Shown here in pieces: positions 1-5,049 of a stretch of 9,796 nt of DNA; the stretch's first letter is position 1, and every line of letters begins with the position of its first letter. Under the pieces are notes generated by a model. The model did no database searches, was not told the DNA's origin, and saw only the letters and a program-made list of their open reading frames with translations. The DNA is taken from the NCBI GenBank assembly GCA_905373185.1, contig CAJPSE010000051.1:1-9796 (forward strand), given 5' to 3'. Made by a program: the position numbers and the translations under genes. The DNA comes from an uncultured Fretibacterium sp. GTDB taxonomy: Bacteria; Synergistota; Synergistia; Synergistales; Aminobacteriaceae.

Positions 1-178
1 GCTTCGCCCCGCCCGCCGGAGAGGCCAGGGCGTCCTCCACCAGCTGAGCGGTCTCGCCGTCGATGGAGCTCATGTGCGTCTTCACCTCGACGCCCAGATC
101 CTGCAGCACCTTCATCAGATCCTTGTTGCTCTTCCCCAGCATCTTCGCCAATTCATAAACCCGTATTCTGTTGTTCAA
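1..178 (-). CDS. infB: Translation initiation factor IF-2, N-terminal fragment (partial at left edge)
   Basis: The first 59 codons of IF-2 are visible, and the rest lies beyond the left edge. IF-2 is the GTPase that brings initiator fMet-tRNA to the 30S subunit and promotes subunit joining. The visible part reads (M)NNRIRVYELAKMLGKSN, then KDLMKVLQDLGVEV and a DGETAQLVEDAL helix. This is the small IF2_N helical domain found at the start of bacterial IF-2, so the G domain is not seen. The start is a TTG codon at 176-178, chosen because the IF2_N motif RIRVYELAK begins almost at once and no ATG fits before it. A purine-rich stretch (complement of 186-197) sits 7 nt upstream. The start overlaps the end of the ylxR fusion gene by 26 nt, implying translational coupling in the nusA-infB operon. 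The family call is secure; the exact start is inferred. Confidence 0.93.
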   Translation of the reverse strand, partial: MNNRIRVYELAKMLGKSNKDLMKVLQDLGVEVKTHMSSIDGETAQLVEDALASPAGGAK

Positions 179-803
179 GGGCACGTCCCCCTTCCCCAAG
201 CAAGACCTTTATCCTATCCGCCAGGCCGCTTCGGCCCGGCAGGGCAATCACCTGTACGCGCCCCGTCCCCAGGGCCAGGGACAGCCGCTCGACGCTCAAG
301 GGCGCATGAATGTGCGTATGAGCCCGCGCACCGGACGCGGTTTGCCTCTCCGCGAACTCCCGCACGGATGCGGAGCAGTCCTCCGCGGTCAGGATCAGCA
401 GGGGCCCCCTGCCGCACTGCGATTGTACACTATCCGAGCCGACGAGGACCATCCCCGCCCTCCGGGAGAGCCCGAGCAGGGCACAGAGCTCGTGCAGACG
501 CTCCTCCGGATCGGCGTGCGCCGTACCCTCCTCCTCGATGCGGCGCTCCAGCTCCGCGTAGCAGGAGTCGGGGATCGCCGTTCTGAGCGCCTTGGCGAGG
601 GCGCCGCTCTTCCTCGCCCTCGCCAGGCACTCCCGCCTCGCGCAGAGATAGGCGCCGCGGCCGGGCAGTTTGCCGCGCTCGTCCACCACAACCGAGCCGT
701 CGGGGGAGCGGACGACGCGAATAAGGGCCCTCCTGGGCGACTCCTCCCGGCACCCGACGCAGGTCCTGGGCTTTTGTCGCTGTCGCGGCCGCGGCTGGCC
801 CAC
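153..803 (-). CDS. ylxR: YlxR (DUF448) - L7Ae-like (YlxQ) fusion RNA-binding protein
   Basis: This 216-residue protein joins two small proteins that Firmicutes encode separately between nusA and infB. Residues about 10-75 are the YlxR/DUF448 domain: RTCVGCRE at 13-20, then LIRVV, VVVDERGKLPGRGAYLCAR and the RARKSGALAKAL helix. Residues about 100-200 are an L7Ae/YlxQ-like fold, with HELCALLGLSRRAG at 104-117 and a LLILTAEDCSASV segment near 135-147. YlxR is an RNA-binding, nucleoid- or RNase P-associated factor in some bacteria, and L7Ae-type domains bind kink-turn RNA. The role of the fusion here is inferred. The start is GTG at 801-803, one nucleotide after the nusA stop, with a GGAGG 9 nt upstream inside nusA. 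The stop (TGA, 153-155) lies inside infB. Fused forms are known in several phyla, so the architecture is uncommon rather than new. Confidence 0.9.
   Translation of the reverse strand: MGQPRPRQRQKPRTCVGCREESPRRALIRVVRSPDGSVVVDERGKLPGRGAYLCARRECLARARKSGALAKALRTAIPDSCYAELERRIEEEGTAHADPEERLHELCALLGLSRRAGMVLVGSDSVQSQCGRGPLLILTAEDCSASVREFAERQTASGARAHTHIHAPLSVERLSLALGTGRVQVIALPGRSGLADRIKVLLGEGGRALEQQNTGL
186..197 (-). promoter_or_regulatory. Probable ribosome binding site for infB (TTG start)
   Basis: On the minus strand this reads GGGGAAGGGGGA, a purine-rich Shine-Dalgarno-like run 7 nt before the TTG at 178. It lies inside the 3' end of the ylxR fusion gene. It helps decide the non-ATG start, but it is not a perfect AGGAGG. 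Confidence 0.5.
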
Positions 804-804
804 G

Positions 805-1911
805 CTACTCGTCCTCCACCTCGTCCTCCACGATGTCGTGGAAGATGTCCTGCAGCGTCGGCATGCGCTCCACCTCGAGGGCGTCGATGTCGATCTTCCA
901 GCCCGTCAGGCGCGCCGCCAGCCGGACGTTCTGCCCCGCCCTGCCGATGGCCAGCGAGAGCTGGTCGGGATAGACATACGCCCGGACCGAGTGTTCCTGA
1001 TCGAGGACCGGCTCGACCCTGGAGACCTTGGCGGGCGAGAGGGCGTTGCGGATATACGCCAGGGGGTCGCTGTTCCAGATGATGACGTCGATCTTCTCGC
1101 CCATCAGCTCCTTGCTTATAGCCTTGATCCTCACCCCGGCGTTGCCCACGCACGCCCCGACCGGGTCGACGTTGGCGTCCAGGGTCATCAGGGCCACCTT
1201 GGCGCGAGCGCCCCCCTCCCGGACGATGTTGCGGATCTCGATCACCCCGTCCCGCACCTCCGGGATCTCGAGCTCCATCAGCTTCCGGAGGAGTCCCGGA
1301 TGCGTCCGGGAGACGACGATCCTGGGGCCCCGCGTCATCTGCCGCACGTCCAGGACGTAGAACTTCATGGCGTCGCCGGGGACGTACCTCTCACCGGGGA
1401 TCCGCTCCTTGCGCGGCAGGATGGCCTCGGTACGCTCGTTGAGGCGCACCAGGACCTGATCGTTCTCCGACTTGAAGACCACGCCGGTCATCATCTCCCC
1501 GATTTTGTCGGAGAACTCGTCGTAGATAACCTGGCGCTCGGCGTCCTTCAGACGCTGAATGATCACCTGACGGGCGGTCTGGGCGGCTATTCGCCCGAAG
1601 TCGCCGGGGTTCTTCTCCAGCCGCAGGACGTCGCCCGGCGCGGCGTCCTCGTATCCCAGCCTCCGGGCGTCCTCGAGCGTTATCTCCGTGTCGGGGGACT
1701 CCAGCGTCTCCACGACGGTGCGCAGCTCGCTGATCACGACGTCGCCGGTCTCGAAGTCCACGAGGACCTCCGCCTCCTGGTTGCCGCCCTGATACTTTTT
1801 GTAGGCGGAGATCAGAGCCGCCTCAAGACTCGATACGATCAGCTCCTGAGACAGATTGCGATCCTTGGCTATCTGGCTCAGTGTCCTCACAAACTCGCGC
1901 CCCAGCTGCAT
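805..1911 (-). CDS. nusA: Transcription termination/antitermination factor NusA
   Basis: This 368-residue NusA binds RNA polymerase and nascent RNA and modulates pausing, intrinsic termination and antitermination. Residues 1-125 form the polymerase-binding N-terminal domain (EFVRTLSQIAKDRNLS near the start, then SSLEAALISAYKKY). Residues about 138-200 are the S1 domain (MTGVVFKSENDQVLVRL, then AILPRKERIPGE). KH1 covers about 215-285, with GACVGNAGVRIKAISKEL at 252-269 and GEKIDVIIW at 271-279. KH2 covers about 300-345, with the GRAG loop in SLAIGRAGQNVRLAARLTGW at 319-338. The protein stops just after a short acidic tail (EDEVEDE), so it lacks the extra C-terminal acidic repeats of E. coli NusA, as is normal outside proteobacteria. 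Its ATG directly follows the rimP stop codon, and a GAGGAGGAG ribosome binding site lies inside the rimP end, so the two are probably translationally coupled. Confidence 0.98.
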   Translation of the reverse strand: MQLGREFVRTLSQIAKDRNLSQELIVSSLEAALISAYKKYQGGNQEAEVLVDFETGDVVISELRTVVETLESPDTEITLEDARRLGYEDAAPGDVLRLEKNPGDFGRIAAQTARQVIIQRLKDAERQVIYDEFSDKIGEMMTGVVFKSENDQVLVRLNERTEAILPRKERIPGERYVPGDAMKFYVLDVRQMTRGPRIVVSRTHPGLLRKLMELEIPEVRDGVIEIRNIVREGGARAKVALMTLDANVDPVGACVGNAGVRIKAISKELMGEKIDVIIWNSDPLAYIRNALSPAKVSRVEPVLDQEHSVRAYVYPDQLSLAIGRAGQNVRLAARLTGWKIDIDALEVERMPTLQDIFHDIVEDEVEDE

Positions 1912-2481
1912 CTAAAGCTCCTCCTCACGATGTTTCCCTTTGTTCTCGCCCGTCCGGAGCCCTCCGTCGGAACCAGGTCTTCCGCCCTTCTTCCTCTTTT
2001 TCGGGGCCTGCGGTTCGAAGCCCCGGAAGACCAGCGAACCGCTCCTGATGTTGCCGAACGGGACGGTGATCTCACGCTCCTCGTCGGCCGCGAACAGGAC
2101 CACCGAGTCCTCGTCCGCCGACAGGATCTCCCCCGTCAGGCCCTTGCGTCCCCCCATGGGCTCGACAAGGCGGATGCGCGCCTCCCGACCCCGAAAGCGC
2201 GCATAATGCTCCGGCGTGAAGAGCGGACGCTCCACCCCCGGAGAACTGACCTCGAGATAGTAGCGCCCCTCGAGCTCCGGGATGTCGTTCTCGTCCAAAA
2301 AGCGATTGACGGCCCGCGACACCGTCTCGCAGTCGGAAACGGTGATCCCCCCCAGGGAGTCTATGAGGACACGGACCCTCCGCTGCGCGGAATCCGTCCC
2401 GACGCCGACGTGAACGAACTCGTACCCCAAACGCTCGACCAGCTCGCGGATGGGCCGTTCCAGCGACTCCATCCGACACAT
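1912..2481 (-). CDS. rimP: Ribosome maturation factor RimP
   Basis: RimP assists late assembly of the 30S subunit. The predicted product has 189 residues. The N-terminal alpha/beta domain covers about 5-88 (SLERPIRELVERLGYEFVHV at 6-25; VLIDSLGGITVSDCETVSRA at 38-57), and the family signature YYLEVSSPGVERPLF lies at 74-88. The C-terminal Sm-like beta-barrel domain covers about 90-155 (RIRLVEP, LTGEILSADEDSVVLF, ITVPFGNI). Residues 160-189 form an unusual Lys/Arg/Gly-rich tail (KKRKKGGRPG) ending in HREEEL, beyond the usual length of about 150. The reading frame stays open up to 2595, but the added residues do not look like RimP. I chose ATG at 2479-2481, which has GGAGG plus a G run upstream; ATG at 2472 is the alternative. 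It is the first gene of the nusA operon, as in most bacteria. Confidence 0.95.
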   Translation of the reverse strand: MCRMESLERPIRELVERLGYEFVHVGVGTDSAQRRVRVLIDSLGGITVSDCETVSRAVNRFLDENDIPELEGRYYLEVSSPGVERPLFTPEHYARFRGREARIRLVEPMGGRKGLTGEILSADEDSVVLFAADEEREITVPFGNIRSGSLVFRGFEPQAPKKRKKGGRPGSDGGLRTGENKGKHREEEL

Positions 2482-2492
2482 CGTTCCCCCGC

Positions 2493-2497
2493 CCTCC
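2493..2497 (-). promoter_or_regulatory. Ribosome binding site of rimP
   Basis: GGAGG on the minus strand lies 11 nt before the ATG at 2481, followed by a second G-rich run. It supports this start over the upstream extension of the open frame, and over the ATG at 2472, which would be 20 nt away. Confidence 0.55.
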
Positions 2498-2563
2498 AAA
2501 GGCCACACGCTCCTCTCCGCAGCGCAATACGACACCTGCAAAACACAACAAAATCCAAAGAAA

Positions 2564-2590
2564 AAGGAGCGGGCAAGGGCCCACTCCTTC
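2564..2590 (-). terminator. Intrinsic terminator-like hairpin in the rimP-nusA leader (candidate attenuator)
   Basis: Minus-strand RNA reads AAGGAG-U-GGGC, loop CCUU, then GCCC-G-CUCCUU. This is an 11-bp stem whose only non-Watson-Crick pair is a U-G wobble, with a four-base loop. It runs straight into UUUCUUU, so the U-rich tract after the stem core is UUUUUCUUU. This is a textbook intrinsic terminator. It starts about 20 nt after the predicted start site of the promoter at 2615-2643 and ends about 80 nt before rimP. Control by attenuation is inferred. It could also simply stop read-through from the surface-protein gene upstream on the same strand. Confidence 0.8.
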
Positions 2591-2614
2591 GGCAATTTCT
2601 ATCGAAGTGTCCTC

Positions 2615-2643
2615 AGTATACACGAGCGGGAGGACAAAAGCAA
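2615..2643 (-). promoter_or_regulatory. Sigma70-type promoter for the rimP-nusA-infB operon
   Basis: On the minus strand, a -35 TTGCTT (2638-2643), a 17-nt spacer and a -10 TATACT (2615-2620) give a predicted start near 2608. The -10 matches 5 of 6 consensus bases and the spacing is optimal. The promoter lies about 130 nt before the rimP ATG, with the terminator hairpin between them. Confidence 0.75.
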
Positions 2644-2690
2644 GGATGGATAAGGCGGGGAGTCGTGCTGTCTCGCGGAAAGCGGTCATC

Positions 2691-2826
2691 CGCTTATGAG
2701 CCTCGCATCGACATAAGCGACCGACACAGCATCCGCGGGCAAAAAGCCCGCGGATAAGCAGAAAGCCAGCGAGGAACGAGCTGTGCGAATCGCTTAGGGG
2801 CTTTACCAGAGCTGGTCGTCTGCTTA
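2691..2826. repeat. Cluster of inverted repeats (structured intergenic element)
   Basis: Several stems fit together. CGCTTATG (2691-2698) pairs with CATAAGCG (2712-2719). ATCCGCGGGC (2731-2740) pairs perfectly over 10 bp with 2746-2755 around an AAAAA loop. TAAGCAG (2755-2761) pairs with CTGCTTA (2820-2826). Nested inside are AAAGCC (2762-2767) with GGCTTT (2799-2804), AGCGA (2768-2772) with TCGCT (2790-2794), and ACCA with TGGT (2805-2816). The motif CGCTTA or TGCTTA occurs five times in both orientations. It may be a REP- or MITE-like element or a structured RNA. The 2731-2755 hairpin could also end the surface-protein transcript, but it lacks a U tract after the stem. Function is unknown. 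Confidence 0.5.
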
Positions 2827-2851
2827 ACGGACTGGCTGCATCTATCCGAGG

Positions 2852-2950
2852 CTATGCTTTTCTCCTCAGGAGGAAGAGAGCTGCAAGAGCCAATGTAAGT
2901 CCGCTCCATCCCGCGTCGCCCCTGAAGGGACTAGCTGCGGTTGGTGAAAA
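2852..2950 (-). pseudogene. Second, orphan copy of a Synergist-CTERM tail (duplicated 3' end)
   Basis: Directly after the stop of the surface-protein gene, the same frame continues for 32 codons to a TAG at 2852-2854. The end of this stretch reads RGDAGWSG, then LTLALAALFLLRRKA. The true tail upstream reads GCDAGVSG, then WTLALAAAFLLKRKA. The nucleotides match at a constant offset of 99 bp with no gaps: 14 identical bases at 2879-2892 versus 2978-2991, and 10 at 2910-2919 versus 3009-3018. The Cys of the motif is Gly here. It has no start codon or ribosome binding site of its own. It is probably a relic of a tandem 33-codon duplication or of a deleted neighbouring gene. Translation by TGA read-through is possible but unsupported. 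Confidence 0.75.
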
Positions 2951-4588
2951 TCAGGCCTTCCTTTTCAACAGGAAGGCAGCTGCAAGAGCCAGTGTCCATC
3001 CACTGACACCCGCGTCGCACCCGCCGCCGCCCTTGCCGGAGCTTTTATCGGAAACGGTCAGGATGAAGGTTTGCGAGTCGCTGGCCGGCCCGGCGCCGTT
3101 CTCGGCCGTGGCGGTCACCGTGATCGGACATTTCCCGAGGGCCTTTGCCGTCAGCAGGATCGATTTGCCGTCCGGCAGCACCTCCGCGTCGGCAACAGCC
3201 GGGCTGGAGGAGAAAGCGCTGAGCGAGTAGGGGATATCCGAGGGTTCGTCCAGCAGGGTGACGCGGACCGTGGGCTGGAGCCGCTGCGTCGTACCGAGCG
3301 TCATGGAGCGATCCCCCAGGGCCTCGAGCTTTACCTTTGGAGCCGGGAGCGGCGTGGTTCCCACGCGAATCTTGAGCGAGACCATTGGGGACACGGTCGT
3401 GTTGCCTGCGGCATCCCATCCGTGCACCCTGGCGAAGAGGACCGCGTTGCCCGTCCTCAGGGCCGTGACGCCACCGGAGGCATCCACCGAGATGACCCCG
3501 GCGTCGCTGACGCTCCACTCGATCCCATCCTTGTAGGTGCCAATGTTACGCGTGGCGTCGTCAGGGTGGACGGCGACCGTGTATCTCTCCGTCGTCCCCA
3601 ACTGAATGTAGGAGCTTCCTTTAAGATCGACGCTCGCTACGGGGACGGGGCTCAGCTCGAGCGCGCCCGCGTCCAGCCCCAGGAGCTGGGGACGCCTGGC
3701 CCCGCGCTCATCCTCTTTGGGGAACTTGAGAACCGAGTCCATCGGGATCAGGTCGCGCGCGACGTTGCCCGACAGGCTGGAGAGCTTGAGCACCTGCACC
3801 TTATCAACGGCCGTCAAAGCCAGAGGTCTTTTCCCAAACACGTCCGCCGAGCTGACGGAGGCATGGTTGCCCTGGGCCGCACCGAAGGAGCCCGGCATGT
3901 TCGTGTGCCCGACGACGTTATAACTTCCGGTATTGGAGACGGTGCCGCTCGCCTCCGCATAGACGTCGGCTCCCTTGGGCAGGGCCCCCCTCTCGATGTT
4001 CCCAACGACGATGGTGCCCGAAAAAACGGTAATCCCCCGGACCGTGGCGACACCACCGCCATTTTCGGCACTGTTGCCCGCAACCGTGCAGTTCAAGAAG
4101 GTGGTGGCGTCCGGTTGGGTGCTGGCCACGCACACCGCGCCGCCCTTAAGGGCCGCATCGTTGTCGAAGAACGTGCAGTTGACGAAGTCCGCCTTGGCAG
4201 CCCCCTCGATGTTCACCGCTCCGCCGTTGCCGGAGAAGGACTTGCCGCCGGTGAAGGTAATGCGGTCAAACCCCACCGTTCCCCCCGTGACGCTGAAAAG
4301 GCGCGTCGCGCTCCCCTTCACGGTCACGCCGCCGCCGCTTATCTTGAGCGGGGAGGAGATGTTCACCTCCGAGGCGAGCGCGATGACCCCGACCCCGGCG
4401 TCTATCTGAATTTCATCGAGCTCGACGGTCGCGTTTGCATCCAGGACGGCCTGCCGCAGCGAGCCCGCCCCGCTGTCCGCGTTCGTCGTCACCCTGAACG
4501 TCGCGGCGTCCGCGTTCCCCACAAGGAGGAGGACGGCGGCGATGAGGCAGACGACAATCCTCAAGACACCTTTCTTCCATATCGACAT
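2951..4588 (-). CDS. Secreted beta-helix/Ig-like surface protein with Synergist-CTERM sorting signal
   Basis: The predicted protein has 545 residues. An N-terminal signal peptide (KK, then the hydrophobic run VLRIVVCLIAAVLLLVG) probably ends near NADAA at 25-29. It leads into FRVTTNADSGAGSLRQAVLD (31-50), the usual opening of CSLREA-like right-handed beta-helix proteins. Parallel beta-helix rungs with FVNCTF and FLNCTVAGNSAENGGGV follow to about 230. DERGARRPQLLGLDAGALEL (293-312) resembles the choice-of-anchor Q motif. Two bacterial Ig-like domains follow, about 317-409 and 418-513. The tail is SSGKGGGGCDAG, then a hydrophobic segment and LKRKA, fitting the Synergist-CTERM processing signal; by analogy the tail would be cut and the protein anchored. 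I chose ATG at 4586-4588, since AAAGGGG lies 8 nt upstream and the signal peptide starts there; the frame stays open 50 codons further. The ligand or role is unknown; adhesion or surface-layer function is a guess. Confidence 0.85.
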   Translation of the reverse strand: MSIWKKGVLRIVVCLIAAVLLLVGNADAATFRVTTNADSGAGSLRQAVLDANATVELDEIQIDAGVGVIALASEVNISSPLKISGGGVTVKGSATRLFSVTGGTVGFDRITFTGGKSFSGNGGAVNIEGAAKADFVNCTFFDNDAALKGGAVCVASTQPDATTFLNCTVAGNSAENGGGVATVRGITVFSGTIVVGNIERGALPKGADVYAEASGTVSNTGSYNVVGHTNMPGSFGAAQGNHASVSSADVFGKRPLALTAVDKVQVLKLSSLSGNVARDLIPMDSVLKFPKEDERGARRPQLLGLDAGALELSPVPVASVDLKGSSYIQLGTTERYTVAVHPDDATRNIGTYKDGIEWSVSDAGVISVDASGGVTALRTGNAVLFARVHGWDAAGNTTVSPMVSLKIRVGTTPLPAPKVKLEALGDRSMTLGTTQRLQPTVRVTLLDEPSDIPYSLSAFSSSPAVADAEVLPDGKSILLTAKALGKCPITVTATAENGAGPASDSQTFILTVSDKSSGKGGGGCDAGVSGWTLALAAAFLLKRKA

Positions 4589-4705
4589 AGACAAAACCCC
4601 TTTCTTTTCAATTCCGGTCCTAATCCAATCCTCTTTTCCGGATTGCGGAACAAACCCTACGACGAAAAAGTGAGCACCCCGCCCCCTCACACGGAGCGTC
4701 CCGCT

Positions 4706-4732
4706 ATTATACCGTCGTACAGCGCAATTATA
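4706..4732 (-). promoter_or_regulatory. Candidate promoter -10 boxes for the surface-protein gene
   Basis: Two exact TATAAT hexamers lie on the minus strand at 4727-4732 and 4706-4711, 21 nt apart and about 120-140 nt before the ATG. I could not find a convincing -35 at proper spacing for either, so which one is active is unclear. Confidence 0.35.
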
Positions 4733-4876
4733 ATCCATTCTCGAATCCTATCTATTCCGGAATTCTGTCCGGTCTGGAATCCTATCCGGCCGAATGCGAA
4801 AGAACCGGGACTTTTTCAGCAAGGATCAAGCACGCCTCTCCATTTATTTTTAAGATTTATTTTTAGGGAAACGTAG

Positions 4877-4882
4877 TAAAAT
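4877..4882 (+). promoter_or_regulatory. Candidate -10 box for the pyruvate oxidoreductase gene
   Basis: TAAAAT (5 of 6 consensus bases) follows an AT-rich stretch at 4842-4865. No good -35 is present at 16-18 nt; the nearest matches are poor. It would give a leader of about 160 nt containing the hairpin at 4917-4942. Confidence 0.3.
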
Positions 4883-4916
4883 GAATGCCAATGATAAGCC
4901 GGACGCGGAATCGGCG

Positions 4917-4942
4917 TTTTCGCAGAGGACCCTCTGCGAAAA
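4917..4942 (+). promoter_or_regulatory. Perfect leader hairpin upstream of nifJ with following T tracts
   Basis: TTTTCGCAGAGG (4917-4928) is followed by AC and its exact reverse complement CCTCTGCGAAAA. After sterics, a stem of about 11 bp with a four-base loop is expected. The RNA then reads U-rich, with seven-U tracts starting 10 and 26 nt after the stem. No plus-strand gene lies upstream in the window that needs a terminator, so a leader element (attenuator or protein binding site) is the better guess. The gap before the U tract makes it weaker than a classic terminator. Confidence 0.5.
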
Positions 4943-5049
4943 TTGTCTGTGTTTTTTTGCGTTTGGGTTTTTTTGTGAGGAGCGGGGGGTTCTTTTTCAG
5001 GTGATTCCGGGACATCCGGGGCACATATTCGAGGAGGGGTTTTTAGAAA

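Larger units (their letters stand above)
2482..2850. other. Intergenic region upstream of rimP
   Basis: I see no intact gene, tRNA or rRNA here. From the rimP side it holds a G-rich leader, the terminator hairpin (2564-2590), the promoter (2615-2643), and then a block of inverted repeats (2691-2826). The open frames that cross it look like continuations of other frames and lack family features. Confidence 0.6.
4589..5049. other. Divergent intergenic region between surface protein and pyruvate oxidoreductase
   Basis: No gene is supported in these 461 bases. The region serves two divergent genes. It holds TATAAT boxes on the minus strand (4706-4732) and several short TCCGG motifs within 4614-4790. 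A very AT-rich block at 4840-4882 contains a TAAAAT that could be a plus-strand -10. A perfect hairpin (4917-4942) is followed by two seven-T tracts (4952-4958, 4968-4974). A good ribosome binding site, GAGGAGGGG (5031-5039), lies 10 nt before the next start. An open frame starting at ATG 4881 runs into the downstream gene in another frame and has no ribosome binding site, so it is not called. Confidence 0.6.

Noticed and set aside
670..2757. A 695-codon plus-strand open frame opposite nusA and rimP
   Set aside because: It lies antisense to well-identified nusA and rimP; its composition (many Asp/His/Leu/Arg) is that of an antisense shadow and it shows no recognisable domain.
2650..2850. A tRNA or other known RNA gene within the structured intergenic block
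   Set aside because: The stems do not give a tRNA arm layout or conserved T-loop bases, and I do not recognise any riboswitch core.
2694..2909. A 71-codon minus-strand frame starting ATG GAG CGG
   Set aside because: It overlaps the orphan sorting-tail copy in a different frame, has no ribosome binding site, and is less informative than the frame matching the CTERM tail.
4881..5049. A possible leader peptide or upstream gene starting at ATG 4881
   Set aside because: No ribosome binding site precedes it, it has no stop before the next gene, and its sequence includes the hairpin and T tracts translated as Phe-rich low-complexity residues.
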